The notes under the pieces were generated by a model, which saw only the letters and a list, made by a program, of their open reading frames with translations, did no database searches and was not told where the DNA came from. From NCBI GenBank assembly GCA_019114945.1, contig DXEN01000088.1:1-64000 (forward strand): DNA of 64,000 nucleotides, given 5' to 3'. This stretch comes from Candidatus Parabacteroides intestinigallinarum (GTDB lineage: Bacteria; Bacteroidota; Bacteroidia; Bacteroidales; Tannerellaceae). Each line of letters opens with the position of its first letter. Within the stretch, counting starts at the first letter, position 1. This document shows positions 39,585 through 47,862 of this stretch, one piece after another. The position numbers and the translations under genes are program-made.

Positions 39585-40841
39585 ATGTCACTCAAAAGCA
39601 AGATGAGAAACCCGATGGCGGTCAACTTCGTATCGCTCGCCCTCTTGCAGGGGGTGAACTACGTGCTGCCGCTCATCTCCTTCCCGTTCCTGTTCCGCGT
39701 GCTGGGCGTGGAGCGATGGGGATTGGTGTCGTTCGGCTACTCGCTGATGCAATACTTCGTGATGTTCACCGACTTCGGCTTCAACCTCTCGGCCACGAAA
39801 TACATCTCCGAGCACCGCGACGACCGCCGCGCCATCAACTCCTACCTCAACAGCGCCATGCTGGGGCGGGCGCTCCTCTGCGGGGCGAGCCTCGTCGTCC
39901 TCCTGGCGCTCATCGCCGGGTTCGACAAGTTCGGCTCCGAGGCGGCCTTCTACCTGCTCTACTTCGGGATGATCGTGGGCAACGTCATGTTCCCGATGTG
40001 GTTCTTCCAGGGCATGGAGAACATGAAATACATCACGGTGTTCAACATCGTGGCCAAATCGGTGAGCATCGTCCCCTTCTTCGTCTTCATCCGCGGGCCG
40101 GAGGACTACATCTACGTCCCCGCCTGCTACAGCGTCGGGTTCCTGCTGGCGGGCCTCATCAGCCTATACATCGTCTACCGCGTGATGGGGATGCGGTGGT
40201 ACCTCACCGGGTGGGGAAGCGTACGGGCCGCCTTGCGCGACAGCTCCACCTACTTCCTCTCGCGCGTGTCCACCTCGCTGTTCACCACCACGAACTCCTT
40301 CCTGCTGGGCCTCGTCTGCGGCAACACCGCCGTGGGCTACTACTCGGCGGCGGAGAAGCTCTACCAGGCGTACAACCAGCTGCTGTCGCCCTTCACGGGC
40401 GTGCTGTTCCCGCACATCGCGAGGAGCCACGACACGCGGTTCTTCAAGCGGGTGTTCAGCCGCGTCGCGGTGGCGAACGTGTTCTGCGTGGCGGCCACGC
40501 TCGCCCTGTCGGCGTGGGTGCTCCGCTTCGTCTACGGGACGGCCGAGCCCGAGATCCTGCGCATCTTCCGGACGCTGATGTGCGGCTGCCTCATCACCAT
40601 CCCTTCCATCCTATTAGGCTACCCGTTCCTCGCGGCGATGGGCCATCCGCTCTTCACCAACTGGACGAACATCGTCACCTCCATCCTGCACATCACGGGG
40701 CTCTTCGTCCTCTACCTGTGCGGGGCGCTCACGCCGCTGAGCGTGGCGGCGCTCGTGGTGGCGGCCGAGACGACGCTCTTCTCGCTCCGCGTGTGGGGCG
40801 TGCGGCGCTTCCGCCTGTTCCGCGAATCCACCCCATCGTAG
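39585..40841 (+). CDS. Oligosaccharide flippase, Wzx/PST family
   Basis: A 418-residue membrane protein with about twelve helices and the family N terminus (NFVSLALLQGVNYVLPLISFPFLFRVLGVERWGLVSFGYS). It moves lipid-linked saccharides across the inner membrane. It starts 1 base after the fusion gene, so the two are very likely co-transcribed, yet base composition jumps from AT-rich to strongly GC-rich at the junction. The radical SAM gene begins 6 bases after its stop. Confidence 0.9.
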   Translation: MSLKSKMRNPMAVNFVSLALLQGVNYVLPLISFPFLFRVLGVERWGLVSFGYSLMQYFVMFTDFGFNLSATKYISEHRDDRRAINSYLNSAMLGRALLCGASLVVLLALIAGFDKFGSEAAFYLLYFGMIVGNVMFPMWFFQGMENMKYITVFNIVAKSVSIVPFFVFIRGPEDYIYVPACYSVGFLLAGLISLYIVYRVMGMRWYLTGWGSVRAALRDSSTYFLSRVSTSLFTTTNSFLLGLVCGNTAVGYYSAAEKLYQAYNQLLSPFTGVLFPHIARSHDTRFFKRVFSRVAVANVFCVAATLALSAWVLRFVYGTAEPEILRIFRTLMCGCLITIPSILLGYPFLAAMGHPLFTNWTNIVTSILHITGLFVLYLCGALTPLSVAALVVAAETTLFSLRVWGVRRFRLFRESTPS

Positions 40842-40847
40842 GCGCTT

Positions 40848-42113
40848 ATGACCGAGAAGACGCTTGAGAAACTGAGGATATTGGCCGAGGCGGCGAAGTA
40901 CGACGTGTCGTGCGCCTCCAGCGGCGTCGGGCGGGGGCACCGCGCGGGGATGGTGGGCAGCGCCGCCGGGTGGGGTATCTGCCACAGCTTCGCCGACGAC
41001 GGGCGCTGCATCTCGCTCCTGAAAATCATGCTCACCAACTACTGCATGTACGACTGCGCCTACTGCGTGAACCGCCGGAGCAACGACCTGCCGCGCGCCA
41101 CCCTGGCCGTCAGCGAGCTGGTGGAGCTCACCATCGAGTTCTACCGCCGCAACTACATCGAGGGGCTGTTCCTCAGCTCCGGCGTGGCGCGGAGCCCGGA
41201 CTACACGATGGAGCGCCTCGTGCGCGCCGTGAAGGACCTGCGCCTCCGCCACCGCTTCAACGGCTACATCCACCTGAAAAGCATCCCCGGCGCCAGCCGC
41301 GAGCTGGTGGACGAGGCGGGCCGCTACGCCGACCGCCTGAGCGTGAACATCGAGATCCCGAACGAGACGAGCCTGCGCGCCCTCGCGCCGGAGAAGGATT
41401 TCCAGAGCGTCCTCGCGCCCATGCGCTACATCCAGCAGGGCTTCCTGCGCGGACGGGAGGAGAGCGCCCGCTTCCGCCACGCCCCCCGCTTCGCCCCCGC
41501 CGGGCAAAGCACGCAGATGATCGTGGGCGCCACGCCGGACACGGACCGCGACATCCTCAGCCTCTCCGCCGCCCTCTACCGCCGCCCGTCGATGAAGCGC
41601 GTCTACTACTCCGGCTTCATCCCCGTGAACGCCTACGACACGCGCCTGCCCGCCCTCGCCGCCCCGCCCCTCCGGCGCGAGAACCGCCTCTACCAGGCCG
41701 ACTGGCTGCTGCGCTTCTACCACTTCGGGGTGGACGAGATAGTGGACGACGCCCATCCCGACCTCGACCTCGCCGTCGACCCCAAGCTGTCGTGGGCGCT
41801 GCGCCACCCCGAGGCCTTCCCCGTCGACGTGAACCGGGCCGACTACGAGACGCTGCTGCGCGTGCCCGGCATCGGCGTGAAATCCGCCAAGCTCATCGTC
41901 GCCGCCCGCCGCCACGGCCACCTCGGCGCCGAGCAGCTGCGCCGCATCGGCATCGTGATGAAGAAAGCCCGCTACTTCATCGACTGCCGCGAGCTGCCCA
42001 CGCGCACGGTCAACGAGATAGGCCCCGAGCGCCTCCGCTCCCTCCTCGCCCGCCGCGAGAGCGGCCTCCCCGACGACGGCCAGCTCAGCCTCCCCTTCGA
42101 CGAGAATCCCTAA
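40848..42113 (+). CDS. Radical SAM DNA modification/repair-type protein with C-terminal HhH
   Basis: A 421-residue protein. The radical SAM cluster motif is C66-x3-C70-x2-C73 (CMYDCAYC), preceded by CISLLKIMLTNY. A helix-hairpin-helix DNA-binding segment lies near 325-355 (VNRADYETLLRVPGIGVKSAKLIVAARR). The combination matches the family annotated as putative DNA modification/repair radical SAM protein (TIGR03916), whose usual partner is the DUF4130/TIGR03915 protein. That partner is present at 42957 but separated here by a repeat array and an AraC-type gene. The reaction is unknown. Confidence 0.88.
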   Translation: MTEKTLEKLRILAEAAKYDVSCASSGVGRGHRAGMVGSAAGWGICHSFADDGRCISLLKIMLTNYCMYDCAYCVNRRSNDLPRATLAVSELVELTIEFYRRNYIEGLFLSSGVARSPDYTMERLVRAVKDLRLRHRFNGYIHLKSIPGASRELVDEAGRYADRLSVNIEIPNETSLRALAPEKDFQSVLAPMRYIQQGFLRGREESARFRHAPRFAPAGQSTQMIVGATPDTDRDILSLSAALYRRPSMKRVYYSGFIPVNAYDTRLPALAAPPLRRENRLYQADWLLRFYHFGVDEIVDDAHPDLDLAVDPKLSWALRHPEAFPVDVNRADYETLLRVPGIGVKSAKLIVAARRHGHLGAEQLRRIGIVMKKARYFIDCRELPTRTVNEIGPERLRSLLARRESGLPDDGQLSLPFDENP

Positions 42114-42146
42114 GCGGAAAAGCGGCGATTTCTCCCAACAATCATT

Positions 42147-42340
42147 TAGAGAAATAATTCCACCTTGATATTTCTCCCAATGATCTTTTAGAGAAATAAC
42201 TATCATCTAAAATTTCTCCCAATGATCTTTTAGAGAAATAACTACCATCCAAAATTTCTCCCAATGATCTTTTAGAGAAATAATTACCATCAAAAATTTC
42301 TCTCAATGATCTTTTAGAGAAATAATTGCCATCCAAAATT
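42147..42340. repeat. Tandem array, five units of exactly 42 bp, after the radical SAM gene
   Basis: TAGAGAAATAA starts at 42147, 42189, 42231, 42273 and 42315, always 42 bases apart. Most units hold ATTTCTC and GAGAAAT as a 7-bp inverted repeat with a 14-base loop. The sequence is unrelated to the 42-bp array after thrC. The array leads into a strong hairpin at 42338-42365. Confidence 0.88.
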
Positions 42341-42380
42341 ACTCCCAACAATCGCTGGGAGTAATTTATCGCGTTTTTTT
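42338..42380 (+). terminator. Strong intrinsic terminator after the radical SAM gene
   Basis: ATTACTCCCA (42338-42347) and TGGGAGTAAT (42356-42365) form a perfect 10-bp stem with an 8-base loop, followed by TTATCGCG and a run of seven T. Confidence 0.75.
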
Positions 42381-42458
42381 CTTCCTCCGGAAAAGAGAAA
42401 AAGGAAGAAACCTTTGCCCGATGGCGCGGAAAACGCTATCTTGCGCCCAAAAAAGACG

Positions 42459-42938
42459 ATGGAAAAGACCCCTATCAAGCGAATAACGGTGGACGACATC
42501 TACCGAAGCATCCTGACCAAGCGGCGCGTGACCAACGCGGAGGGCTGGACGCGCATGGAGCCCATCGACCGCCCGACGCGACTCAGCGGCTCGCCCGTCG
42601 TGGATGCCGTGGCGCGACTCCTGGAGAAGAATATCGGCATGCGCCCCGACGACATCACCCCTGCCTTAGGCATTAGCAAGCCGGACCTCAGCGCGGCCCT
42701 GCGCGTGGCGACGGGCATGAACACGGCCGGCTTCCTCCGGGCGTACCGACTGACGCGGGCACGGGAATGGCTCGCGCGCACCGATTTGAGCATCAAGGAT
42801 ATATCAGGCAGGAGCGGCTTCCTGCGGCCCGCCACGTTCCACAACACGTTCGTCAAGTACGTGGGCATGACGCCCGGCAAGTACCGCCGGCTGAACCGCC
42901 CCGCCGACTTCCGCGAGCTGTACGAATGGGAGAAATAA
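42459..42938 (+). CDS. AraC-type helix-turn-helix protein without sensor domain
   Basis: A 159-residue protein. The ATG at 42459 (MEKTPIKRITVDD) is chosen; an ATG 45 bases upstream is in frame but lies in a region with two -7-like elements (AACCTTTG, 42409-42416, and TATCTTGC just after it). The C terminus is an AraC-family DNA-binding domain: GFLRAYRLTRAREWLARTDLSIKDISGRSGF followed by FHNTFVKYVGMTPGKYR. There is no effector-binding domain. It sits between the radical SAM gene and its usual DUF4130 partner, so it may regulate them; that is inference. Confidence 0.8.
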   Translation: MEKTPIKRITVDDIYRSILTKRRVTNAEGWTRMEPIDRPTRLSGSPVVDAVARLLEKNIGMRPDDITPALGISKPDLSAALRVATGMNTAGFLRAYRLTRAREWLARTDLSIKDISGRSGFLRPATFHNTFVKYVGMTPGKYRRLNRPADFRELYEWEK

Positions 42939-42956
42939 CACGCCGGGGAGGACACG

Positions 42957-43724
42957 ATGATGGTGCTATTCATTTTCGACGGGACGTTCGAGGGGCTGCT
43001 CACGGCGGTGTTCGAGGCCTACGCGCGCAAGCGCTTCCCGGACCGGCTGGCGGGCGAGGGCGAGCCGCCGCTCCTCTTCGTCGACGAGGTGACCCGCGTC
43101 GCGACGGACGCGGCGAAGGCGGACCGCGTGTGGCGGGGGCTGGAGCGACGCCTGTCGCGCGCCGCCCTCTCGGCGCTCGGCACGGCGTGGCTCTCCGAGC
43201 TGCCCGACATCGCGACGCTGCTCTTCCGCTACATCCGCAAGGCCTTCGACGAGCCCGTCCCCATCGAGACGGACTTCGGCGACGCCGACGTGCTGCGCGT
43301 CACCCAAATCTGGAGGAAGGTGCGCGACGAGCGCGAGAAGACGCTGCAGTTCCTCCGCTTCCAGAAGGCGGCGGACGGCACCTATTTCGCCGCCACGGCG
43401 CCGCGGTACGACACGCTGCCGCTCGTGGTGCCCTACGCCCTCGACCGCTTCGCGGACCAGCGCTGGCTCATCTACGACGTGAGAAGGGATTACGGCTATT
43501 ACTACGACCTCCGCGAGGCCACCGAGGTGCGTTTCGAGAAGGAGGACATCCACCTGCGCGCCGGCCTGCTCGGCGAGGATATCATGGACAAGGACGAGCG
43601 CCTTTTCCAGGCGATGTGGAAGGCCTACTTCCAATCCACCGCCATCCGCGAGCGGCTGAACCCGCGGCTGCAGCGGCAGCACATGCCCGCCCGCTTCTGG
43701 CGCTTCCTGCCGGAGAAAAGATAA
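42957..43724 (+). CDS. DUF4130/TIGR03915 family putative DNA metabolism protein
   Basis: A 255-residue protein beginning MMVLFIFDGTFEGLLTAVFEAYARK, the family N terminus. Further family features are FRYIRKAFDE, LRFQKAADGTYFA, YALDRFADQRWLIYD and the C-terminal MPARFWRFLPEKR. It is the usual partner of TIGR03916 radical SAM proteins. It lies 18 bases after the AraC-type gene. The function is unknown; DNA repair or modification is inferred from the partner's HhH domain and family naming. Confidence 0.85.
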   Translation: MMVLFIFDGTFEGLLTAVFEAYARKRFPDRLAGEGEPPLLFVDEVTRVATDAAKADRVWRGLERRLSRAALSALGTAWLSELPDIATLLFRYIRKAFDEPVPIETDFGDADVLRVTQIWRKVRDEREKTLQFLRFQKAADGTYFAATAPRYDTLPLVVPYALDRFADQRWLIYDVRRDYGYYYDLREATEVRFEKEDIHLRAGLLGEDIMDKDERLFQAMWKAYFQSTAIRERLNPRLQRQHMPARFWRFLPEKR

Positions 43725-43766
43725 AAAAAGAGGGACGTTGTCCGCGCCCCGGGAAAGATAAAAAAA

Positions 43767-43869
43767 GGAACGCACGGAGCAAGAATGGACAGAGAACCTT
43801 GGCGTTTAGTCTTGTTGGCGTTTATCAGCGTTTAAGGCCCACTCTCAGGATTTTATCTCCGTGCGTTCC
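43767..43869. repeat. Palindromic element with 13-bp arms (103 bases)
   Basis: GGAACGCACGGAG (43767-43779) and CTCCGTGCGTTCC (43857-43869) are perfect inverted arms around about 77 bases that contain GGCGTTTA-like steps. It lies between convergent genes and could fold as a long hairpin. Similar hairpin elements occur at 55049-55191 and 61723-61815. Confidence 0.7.
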
Positions 43870-43939
43870 AAAAATGAAAAACGTAAATATATATACTGTT
43901 TGTGTGGTTTAAAAAAAACAGTATCCTTTTTAATAGCGC

Positions 43940-44740
43940 TTACAACTCGCGAATCCAGATGTTGCGGAAGCTAATCGGCTCGCTGGGGTCGCCGTGGCTC
44001 TGCAACAAGATTGGTCCGGCCCCGTGAGCCTTCTCCTGCGGGAACCCGATCCACTCGGTGGTACCGAGAATCGTCGTATGGTTCTGCAGCAAGACGCCGT
44101 TCTGGATAACCGTCACGGTCGGCCGCGTGCGATAACTGCCGTCCTCCTTGAACGTGGGGGCGGTGTAGATAATATCGTACACGTTCCACTCGCCCGGCTT
44201 GCGCATCGCGTTCGCCAAGGGACGGCTCTGTTTGTAGACGCTACCCGTCATACCGTTCGTGTACGTCGGGTTGTTATAGCAATCCAATATCTGGATCTCG
44301 TACATTCCTTGCATATACACGCCGCTATTGCCGCGCAGCTGGCTCTCGCCCGTGATATTCTCCGGCACCCTCCATTCGATGTGCAGCTGGAAGTCGGTAA
44401 ACTTCTGCTTCGTCTGGATATCGCCCTTCTTCTTGTTCACGGTGACAACGCCATCGTGCACGTCCCACTCGGCGGGCCCTCCCTTCGGGCTCTCCCAAGC
44501 GGAGAGGTCCTTCCCGTCGAACAAGATGATCGCGTCGGAAGGCGCGGTGAAACCGCCGCCCGGCATCTCCGTGCCCGGCGTCACCACCGGCGGTACCGGC
44601 TCGTAAAACTCCGACATCTCGTGCGTGATACCCGCGTAGCCTGTCGGCATTTTAAACTCCTGTTTCTTGTCTTGGGCGACAATCACCGCGCAACTCGCCA
44701 AGGCGAAAGCCGCCACCAAACCTGCTTTTTTCTTTTCCAT
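43940..44740 (-). CDS. Exported DUF1080 (3-keto-disaccharide hydrolase type) protein
   Basis: A 266-residue secreted protein. A signal peptide (MEKKKAGLVAAFALASCAVIVAQ) precedes a concanavalin-like fold of the DUF1080 family: FDGKDLSAWESPKGGPAEW, DFQLHIEWRVPEN, GNSGVYMQGMYEIQILD and the C-terminal SFRNIWIREL. Family members hydrolyse 3-keto-glycosides in some Bacteroidetes; activity here is inferred. No glycan partner genes are adjacent. Confidence 0.88.
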   Translation of the reverse strand: MEKKKAGLVAAFALASCAVIVAQDKKQEFKMPTGYAGITHEMSEFYEPVPPVVTPGTEMPGGGFTAPSDAIILFDGKDLSAWESPKGGPAEWDVHDGVVTVNKKKGDIQTKQKFTDFQLHIEWRVPENITGESQLRGNSGVYMQGMYEIQILDCYNNPTYTNGMTGSVYKQSRPLANAMRKPGEWNVYDIIYTAPTFKEDGSYRTRPTVTVIQNGVLLQNHTTILGTTEWIGFPQEKAHGAGPILLQSHGDPSEPISFRNIWIREL

Positions 44741-44820
44741 GGTCTATAACTATTTAATTTTACGTGAGTTAAACTAAACTTCAACACCACATCGGGCGAT
44801 TACCGCCCCGTTTCCGGCGG

Positions 44821-44828
44821 CAAACTTA
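44821..44828 (-). promoter_or_regulatory. Promoter -7 element of the DUF1080 gene
   Basis: Read on the minus strand this is TAAGTTTG, an exact TAnnTTTG match. A TTTG on the same strand at 44852-44855 is 23 bases upstream and may be -33. The gene starts 80 bases downstream. Confidence 0.5.
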
Positions 44829-44988
44829 CGTAAAATATATGAAATAACCACCAAATTTCAGCAAATAAACGGGCCTGGAGGGAATAATATACAATATGCG
44901 AAACAAAAGAACATCGCAACCGGCGAGACGACGGCACGGTAGCGACGCGGTTCGGAAACGAAAAAACGGAAGAATAAAAAAAAAACGC

Positions 44989-44996
44989 TATATTTG
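44989..44996 (+). promoter_or_regulatory. Promoter -7 element of the polyamine dehydrogenase-bcp-recA operon
   Basis: TATATTTG is an exact TAnnTTTG match, 37 bases before the ATG at 45034. No clear -33 is seen. Confidence 0.5.
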
Positions 44997-45033
44997 TCCC
45001 ACAATTTACATCAACTAATTTATTAAATCGCAA

Positions 45034-46227
45034 ATGGGAAAAGTATTAGTGATCGGCGCGGGAGGCGTAAGTACCGTCGCCGTAAAGAAAATGGCGATGA
45101 ACGCCGACGTGTTCACGGACATCTTGTTGGCGAGCCGCACGAAGAGCAAGTGCGACAAGATCGCGGCCGATATCAAGAATACACGCGTACGGACGGAGCG
45201 AGTCGACGCGGACAACGTAGCGGAGCTGGTCGCCCTGTTCGAGGCTTTCAAGCCGGAACTGGTCGTGAACCTCGCTCTCCCCTATCAGGACTTGCACATC
45301 ATGGACGCGTGCCTGGAATATGGCGTCAGCTACCTCGACACGGCCAACTACGAGCCGCTCGACGAGGCCAAATACGAGTACAGCTGGCAATGGGCCTATA
45401 AGGAGCGCTTCGAGCGGGCGGGCCTCACGGCGATCCTCGGATGCGGGTTCGACCCGGGCGTCACGGGCGTCTATACCGCCTACGCGGCGAAACACCATTT
45501 CGACGAGATCCAATACCTGGATATCGTGGACTGCAACGCGGGCGACCATCACAAGGCGTTCGCCACGAACTTCAACCCGGAGATCAACATCCGCGAGATC
45601 ACGCAACGCGGCAAATATTACGAGAACGGCGAGTGGAAGGAGACCGACCCGCTGAGCGTGCACCAGCCGCTGAACTACCCGAACGTCGGCCCGAGAGAGT
45701 CCTACCTGATGTATCACGAGGAGCTGGAGAGCCTGACGAAGAATTTCCCGACCATCAAGCGGGCCCGTTTCTGGATGACCTTCGGGCAGGAGTACCTGAC
45801 CCACCTGCGCGTAATCCAGAACATCGGCATGGCCAGCATCAAGCCAATCCTGTACAACGGCGTGGAGATCGTCCCGATCCAGTTCCTGAAGGCGGTATTG
45901 CCCAACCCGGGCGACCTGGGCGAGAACTACACGGGCGAGACCTCGATCGGTTGCCGTATACGCGGCCTGAAGGACGGCAAGGAGCAGACTTACTACGTAT
46001 ATAATAATTGCAGCCACCACGCGGCTTACCTGGAGACAGGCGCCCAAGGCGTCAGCTATACGACCGGCGTCCCGGCCATGATCGGCGCCAAGCTGTTCCT
46101 GCAAGGCGTCTGGAAAAAACCGGGTGTCTGGAACGTCGAGGAGTTCGACCCGGATCCTTTCATGAAGGAGCTGAACGAGCAGGGATTGCCCTGGCACGAG
46201 TTGTTTAACGTGGATTTGGAATTATAA
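45034..46227 (+). CDS. Saccharopine-dehydrogenase-like, probable carboxy(nor)spermidine dehydrogenase
   Basis: A 397-residue enzyme with an N-terminal Rossmann motif (VLVIGAGGVSTVAVKKM) and the family blocks LALPYQDLHIMDACLEYGVSYLDTANYE, LGCGFDPGVTGVYTAYA and IRGLKDGKEQTYYVYNNCSHHAAY. In Bacteroidetes this branch of the saccharopine dehydrogenase fold makes carboxyspermidine or carboxynorspermidine from an aspartate semialdehyde-diamine adduct, replacing SAM-dependent spermidine synthase. The matching decarboxylase is not in the window. bcp starts 12 bases downstream, so bcp and recA are likely co-transcribed. Confidence 0.82.
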   Translation: MGKVLVIGAGGVSTVAVKKMAMNADVFTDILLASRTKSKCDKIAADIKNTRVRTERVDADNVAELVALFEAFKPELVVNLALPYQDLHIMDACLEYGVSYLDTANYEPLDEAKYEYSWQWAYKERFERAGLTAILGCGFDPGVTGVYTAYAAKHHFDEIQYLDIVDCNAGDHHKAFATNFNPEINIREITQRGKYYENGEWKETDPLSVHQPLNYPNVGPRESYLMYHEELESLTKNFPTIKRARFWMTFGQEYLTHLRVIQNIGMASIKPILYNGVEIVPIQFLKAVLPNPGDLGENYTGETSIGCRIRGLKDGKEQTYYVYNNCSHHAAYLETGAQGVSYTTGVPAMIGAKLFLQGVWKKPGVWNVEEFDPDPFMKELNEQGLPWHELFNVDLEL

Positions 46228-46239
46228 AACGAATATATT

Positions 46240-46698
46240 ATGGCAATACAAATAGGCGACAAGGTACCCGACTTGCTGGGTACCGACCAAGACGGGAAAG
46301 AGGTACGGATGAGCGACTACGCGGGCAAGAAAGTGGCGCTCTATTTCTACCCGAAAGACAACACGAGCGGTTGCACCGCCGAGGCGTGCAGCCTACGCGA
46401 CGGCTACGGAGCGTTGCAAGCGAAAGGCTACGAGGTGATAGGCGTGAGCAAGGACAGCGCCAAGTCGCACCAAGGCTTCATCCAGAAGCAGAACCTGCCC
46501 TTCCGCCTGATAGCGGATACGGATACGACCTTGCAACAACTCTTCGGCGTATGGGCCGAGAAGAAAATGTGCGGACGGGTGTACATGGGGACGCTCCGCA
46601 CCACCTTCATCATCGACGAGCAAGGCGTCGTCACCCACGTGATCGGGCCAAAGGAGGTAAAAACGAAAGATCACGCGAATCAAATCCTGAACTTATGA
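46240..46698 (+). CDS. bcp: Thioredoxin-dependent thiol peroxidase, BCP type
   Basis: A 152-residue peroxiredoxin with the BCP-type active site: peroxidatic C45 and C50 as resolving Cys five residues later (SGCTAEACSLRD). Strand and loop motifs YFYPKDNTSGCT and TTFIIDEQGVV are standard. It reduces hydroperoxides in the cytosol. It sits between a polyamine dehydrogenase and recA with 12- and 17-base gaps. Confidence 0.93.
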   Translation: MAIQIGDKVPDLLGTDQDGKEVRMSDYAGKKVALYFYPKDNTSGCTAEACSLRDGYGALQAKGYEVIGVSKDSAKSHQGFIQKQNLPFRLIADTDTTLQQLFGVWAEKKMCGRVYMGTLRTTFIIDEQGVVTHVIGPKEVKTKDHANQILNL

Positions 46699-46715
46699 TA
46701 ATAACAACGTGATTT

Positions 46716-47762
46716 ATGGCAAAAGAAGAGAATTTATTCGAGGAAAAGAAAGATGGCGGCAAACCCGCCATCAGCGCCGATAAGCTGAAGGCGCTCCGTA
46801 CGGCCATGGACAAAATCGAGAAAGATTTTGGCAAAGGCTCCATCATGAAACTGGGCGACGAGAAGATAGAGGATATCGACGTGATCCCGACCGGCTCCAT
46901 CGGGCTGGACGCCGCGTTAGGCGTGGGCGGTTACCCGAAAGGACGTATCATCGAGATTTACGGACCGGAGTCGTCCGGAAAGACCACGTTGGCGATTCAC
47001 GCGATCGCCGAGGCACAAAAGGCGGGTGGCATCGCGGCCTTCATCGACGCCGAGCACGCGTTCGACCGCTTCTACGCGGCAAAATTAGGCGTGGATATCG
47101 ACAACCTATGGATCTCCCAGCCGGATAGCGGCGAGCAAGCGCTGGAAATCGCCGAGCAATTAATCCGCTCGTCGGCGGTGGACATTATCGTGATCGATTC
47201 CGTAGCGGCCTTGACACCGAAGGCCGAGCTGGACGGCGATATGGGCGATAACAAAGTAGGCCTGCAAGCCCGGCTGATGTCACAAGCCCTCCGGAAAATG
47301 ACCGCGGCCATCAGCAAGACCAACACGACCTGTATCTTCATCAACCAATTGCGTGAGAAAATCGGCGTGATGTTCGGCAACCCGGAAACCACGACCGGAG
47401 GAAACGCGTTGAAATTTTATGCCTCCGTCCGGCTCGACATCCGCGGCATCGGAAAAATCAAAGACGGCGACGATATCAAGGGGAACCAAGTACGCGTGAA
47501 AGTAATCAAGAACAAAGTGGCCCCTCCCTTCCGCAAGGCGGAGTTCGACATCATGTTCGGCGAGGGCATCTCCCGTTCAGGCGAAATCATCGATTTAGGT
47601 ACGGAATTGGGTATCATCAAGAAGAGCGGCGCATGGTATAGCTACAACGACTCCAAATTAGGGCAAGGACGCGACGCGGCGAAACAATGCGTAAACGACA
47701 ACCCGGAATTGGCCGAGGAATTGTCCGCCCTGATACTTGAAGCGCTGAAAGAGAAAAAATAG
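46716..47762 (+). CDS. recA: Recombinase RecA
   Basis: A 348-residue homologous-recombination ATPase. Walker A is [10 protein letters not shown] near residue 88, Walker [11 protein letters not shown], followed by the L2 region [22 protein letters not shown]. The length is typical. No SOS box was recognised upstream, and the gene appears to be the third in its operon, 17 bases after bcp, which makes damage-specific control less obvious. Confidence 0.97.
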   Translation: MAKEENLFEEKKDGGKPAISADKLKALRTAMDKIEKDFGKGSIMKLGDEKIEDIDVIPTGSIGLDAALGVGGYPKGRIIEIYGPESSGKTTLAIHAIAEAQKAGGIAAFIDAEHAFDRFYAAKLGVDIDNLWISQPDSGEQALEIAEQLIRSSAVDIIVIDSVAALTPKAELDGDMGDNKVGLQARLMSQALRKMTAAISKTNTTCIFINQLREKIGVMFGNPETTTGGNALKFYASVRLDIRGIGKIKDGDDIKGNQVRVKVIKNKVAPPFRKAEFDIMFGEGISRSGEIIDLGTELGIIKKSGAWYSYNDSKLGQGRDAAKQCVNDNPELAEELSALILEALKEKK

Positions 47763-47858
47763 GGACAATTAAACAAATTGATAATTGACAATTGGCAATG
47801 AAAAGTTCTGGTAAAGGAATCATAATTGCCAATTGTCAATCATTAATTGTCAATTCAT
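47762..47858. repeat. Dispersed heptamer repeat region (AATTGAC/GTCAATT), copy 2
   Basis: Runs of AATTGAT and AATTGAC are followed, after about 40 bases, by GCCAATTGTCAATC and AATTGTCAATT in the opposite sense. It fills the gap between recA and the glycan operon and resembles the regions at 6505 and 56815. Confidence 0.7.
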
Positions 47859-47862
47859 AAAG

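Noticed and set aside
26906..43724. Long open frames on the opposite strand in the GC-rich region, for example 30451-31923 and 40614-42206.
   Set aside because: They are antisense or out-of-frame to clear thrA, thrC, flippase and radical SAM genes. High GC removes stop codons by chance; their translations are low-complexity Arg/Gly/Ala/Val-rich.
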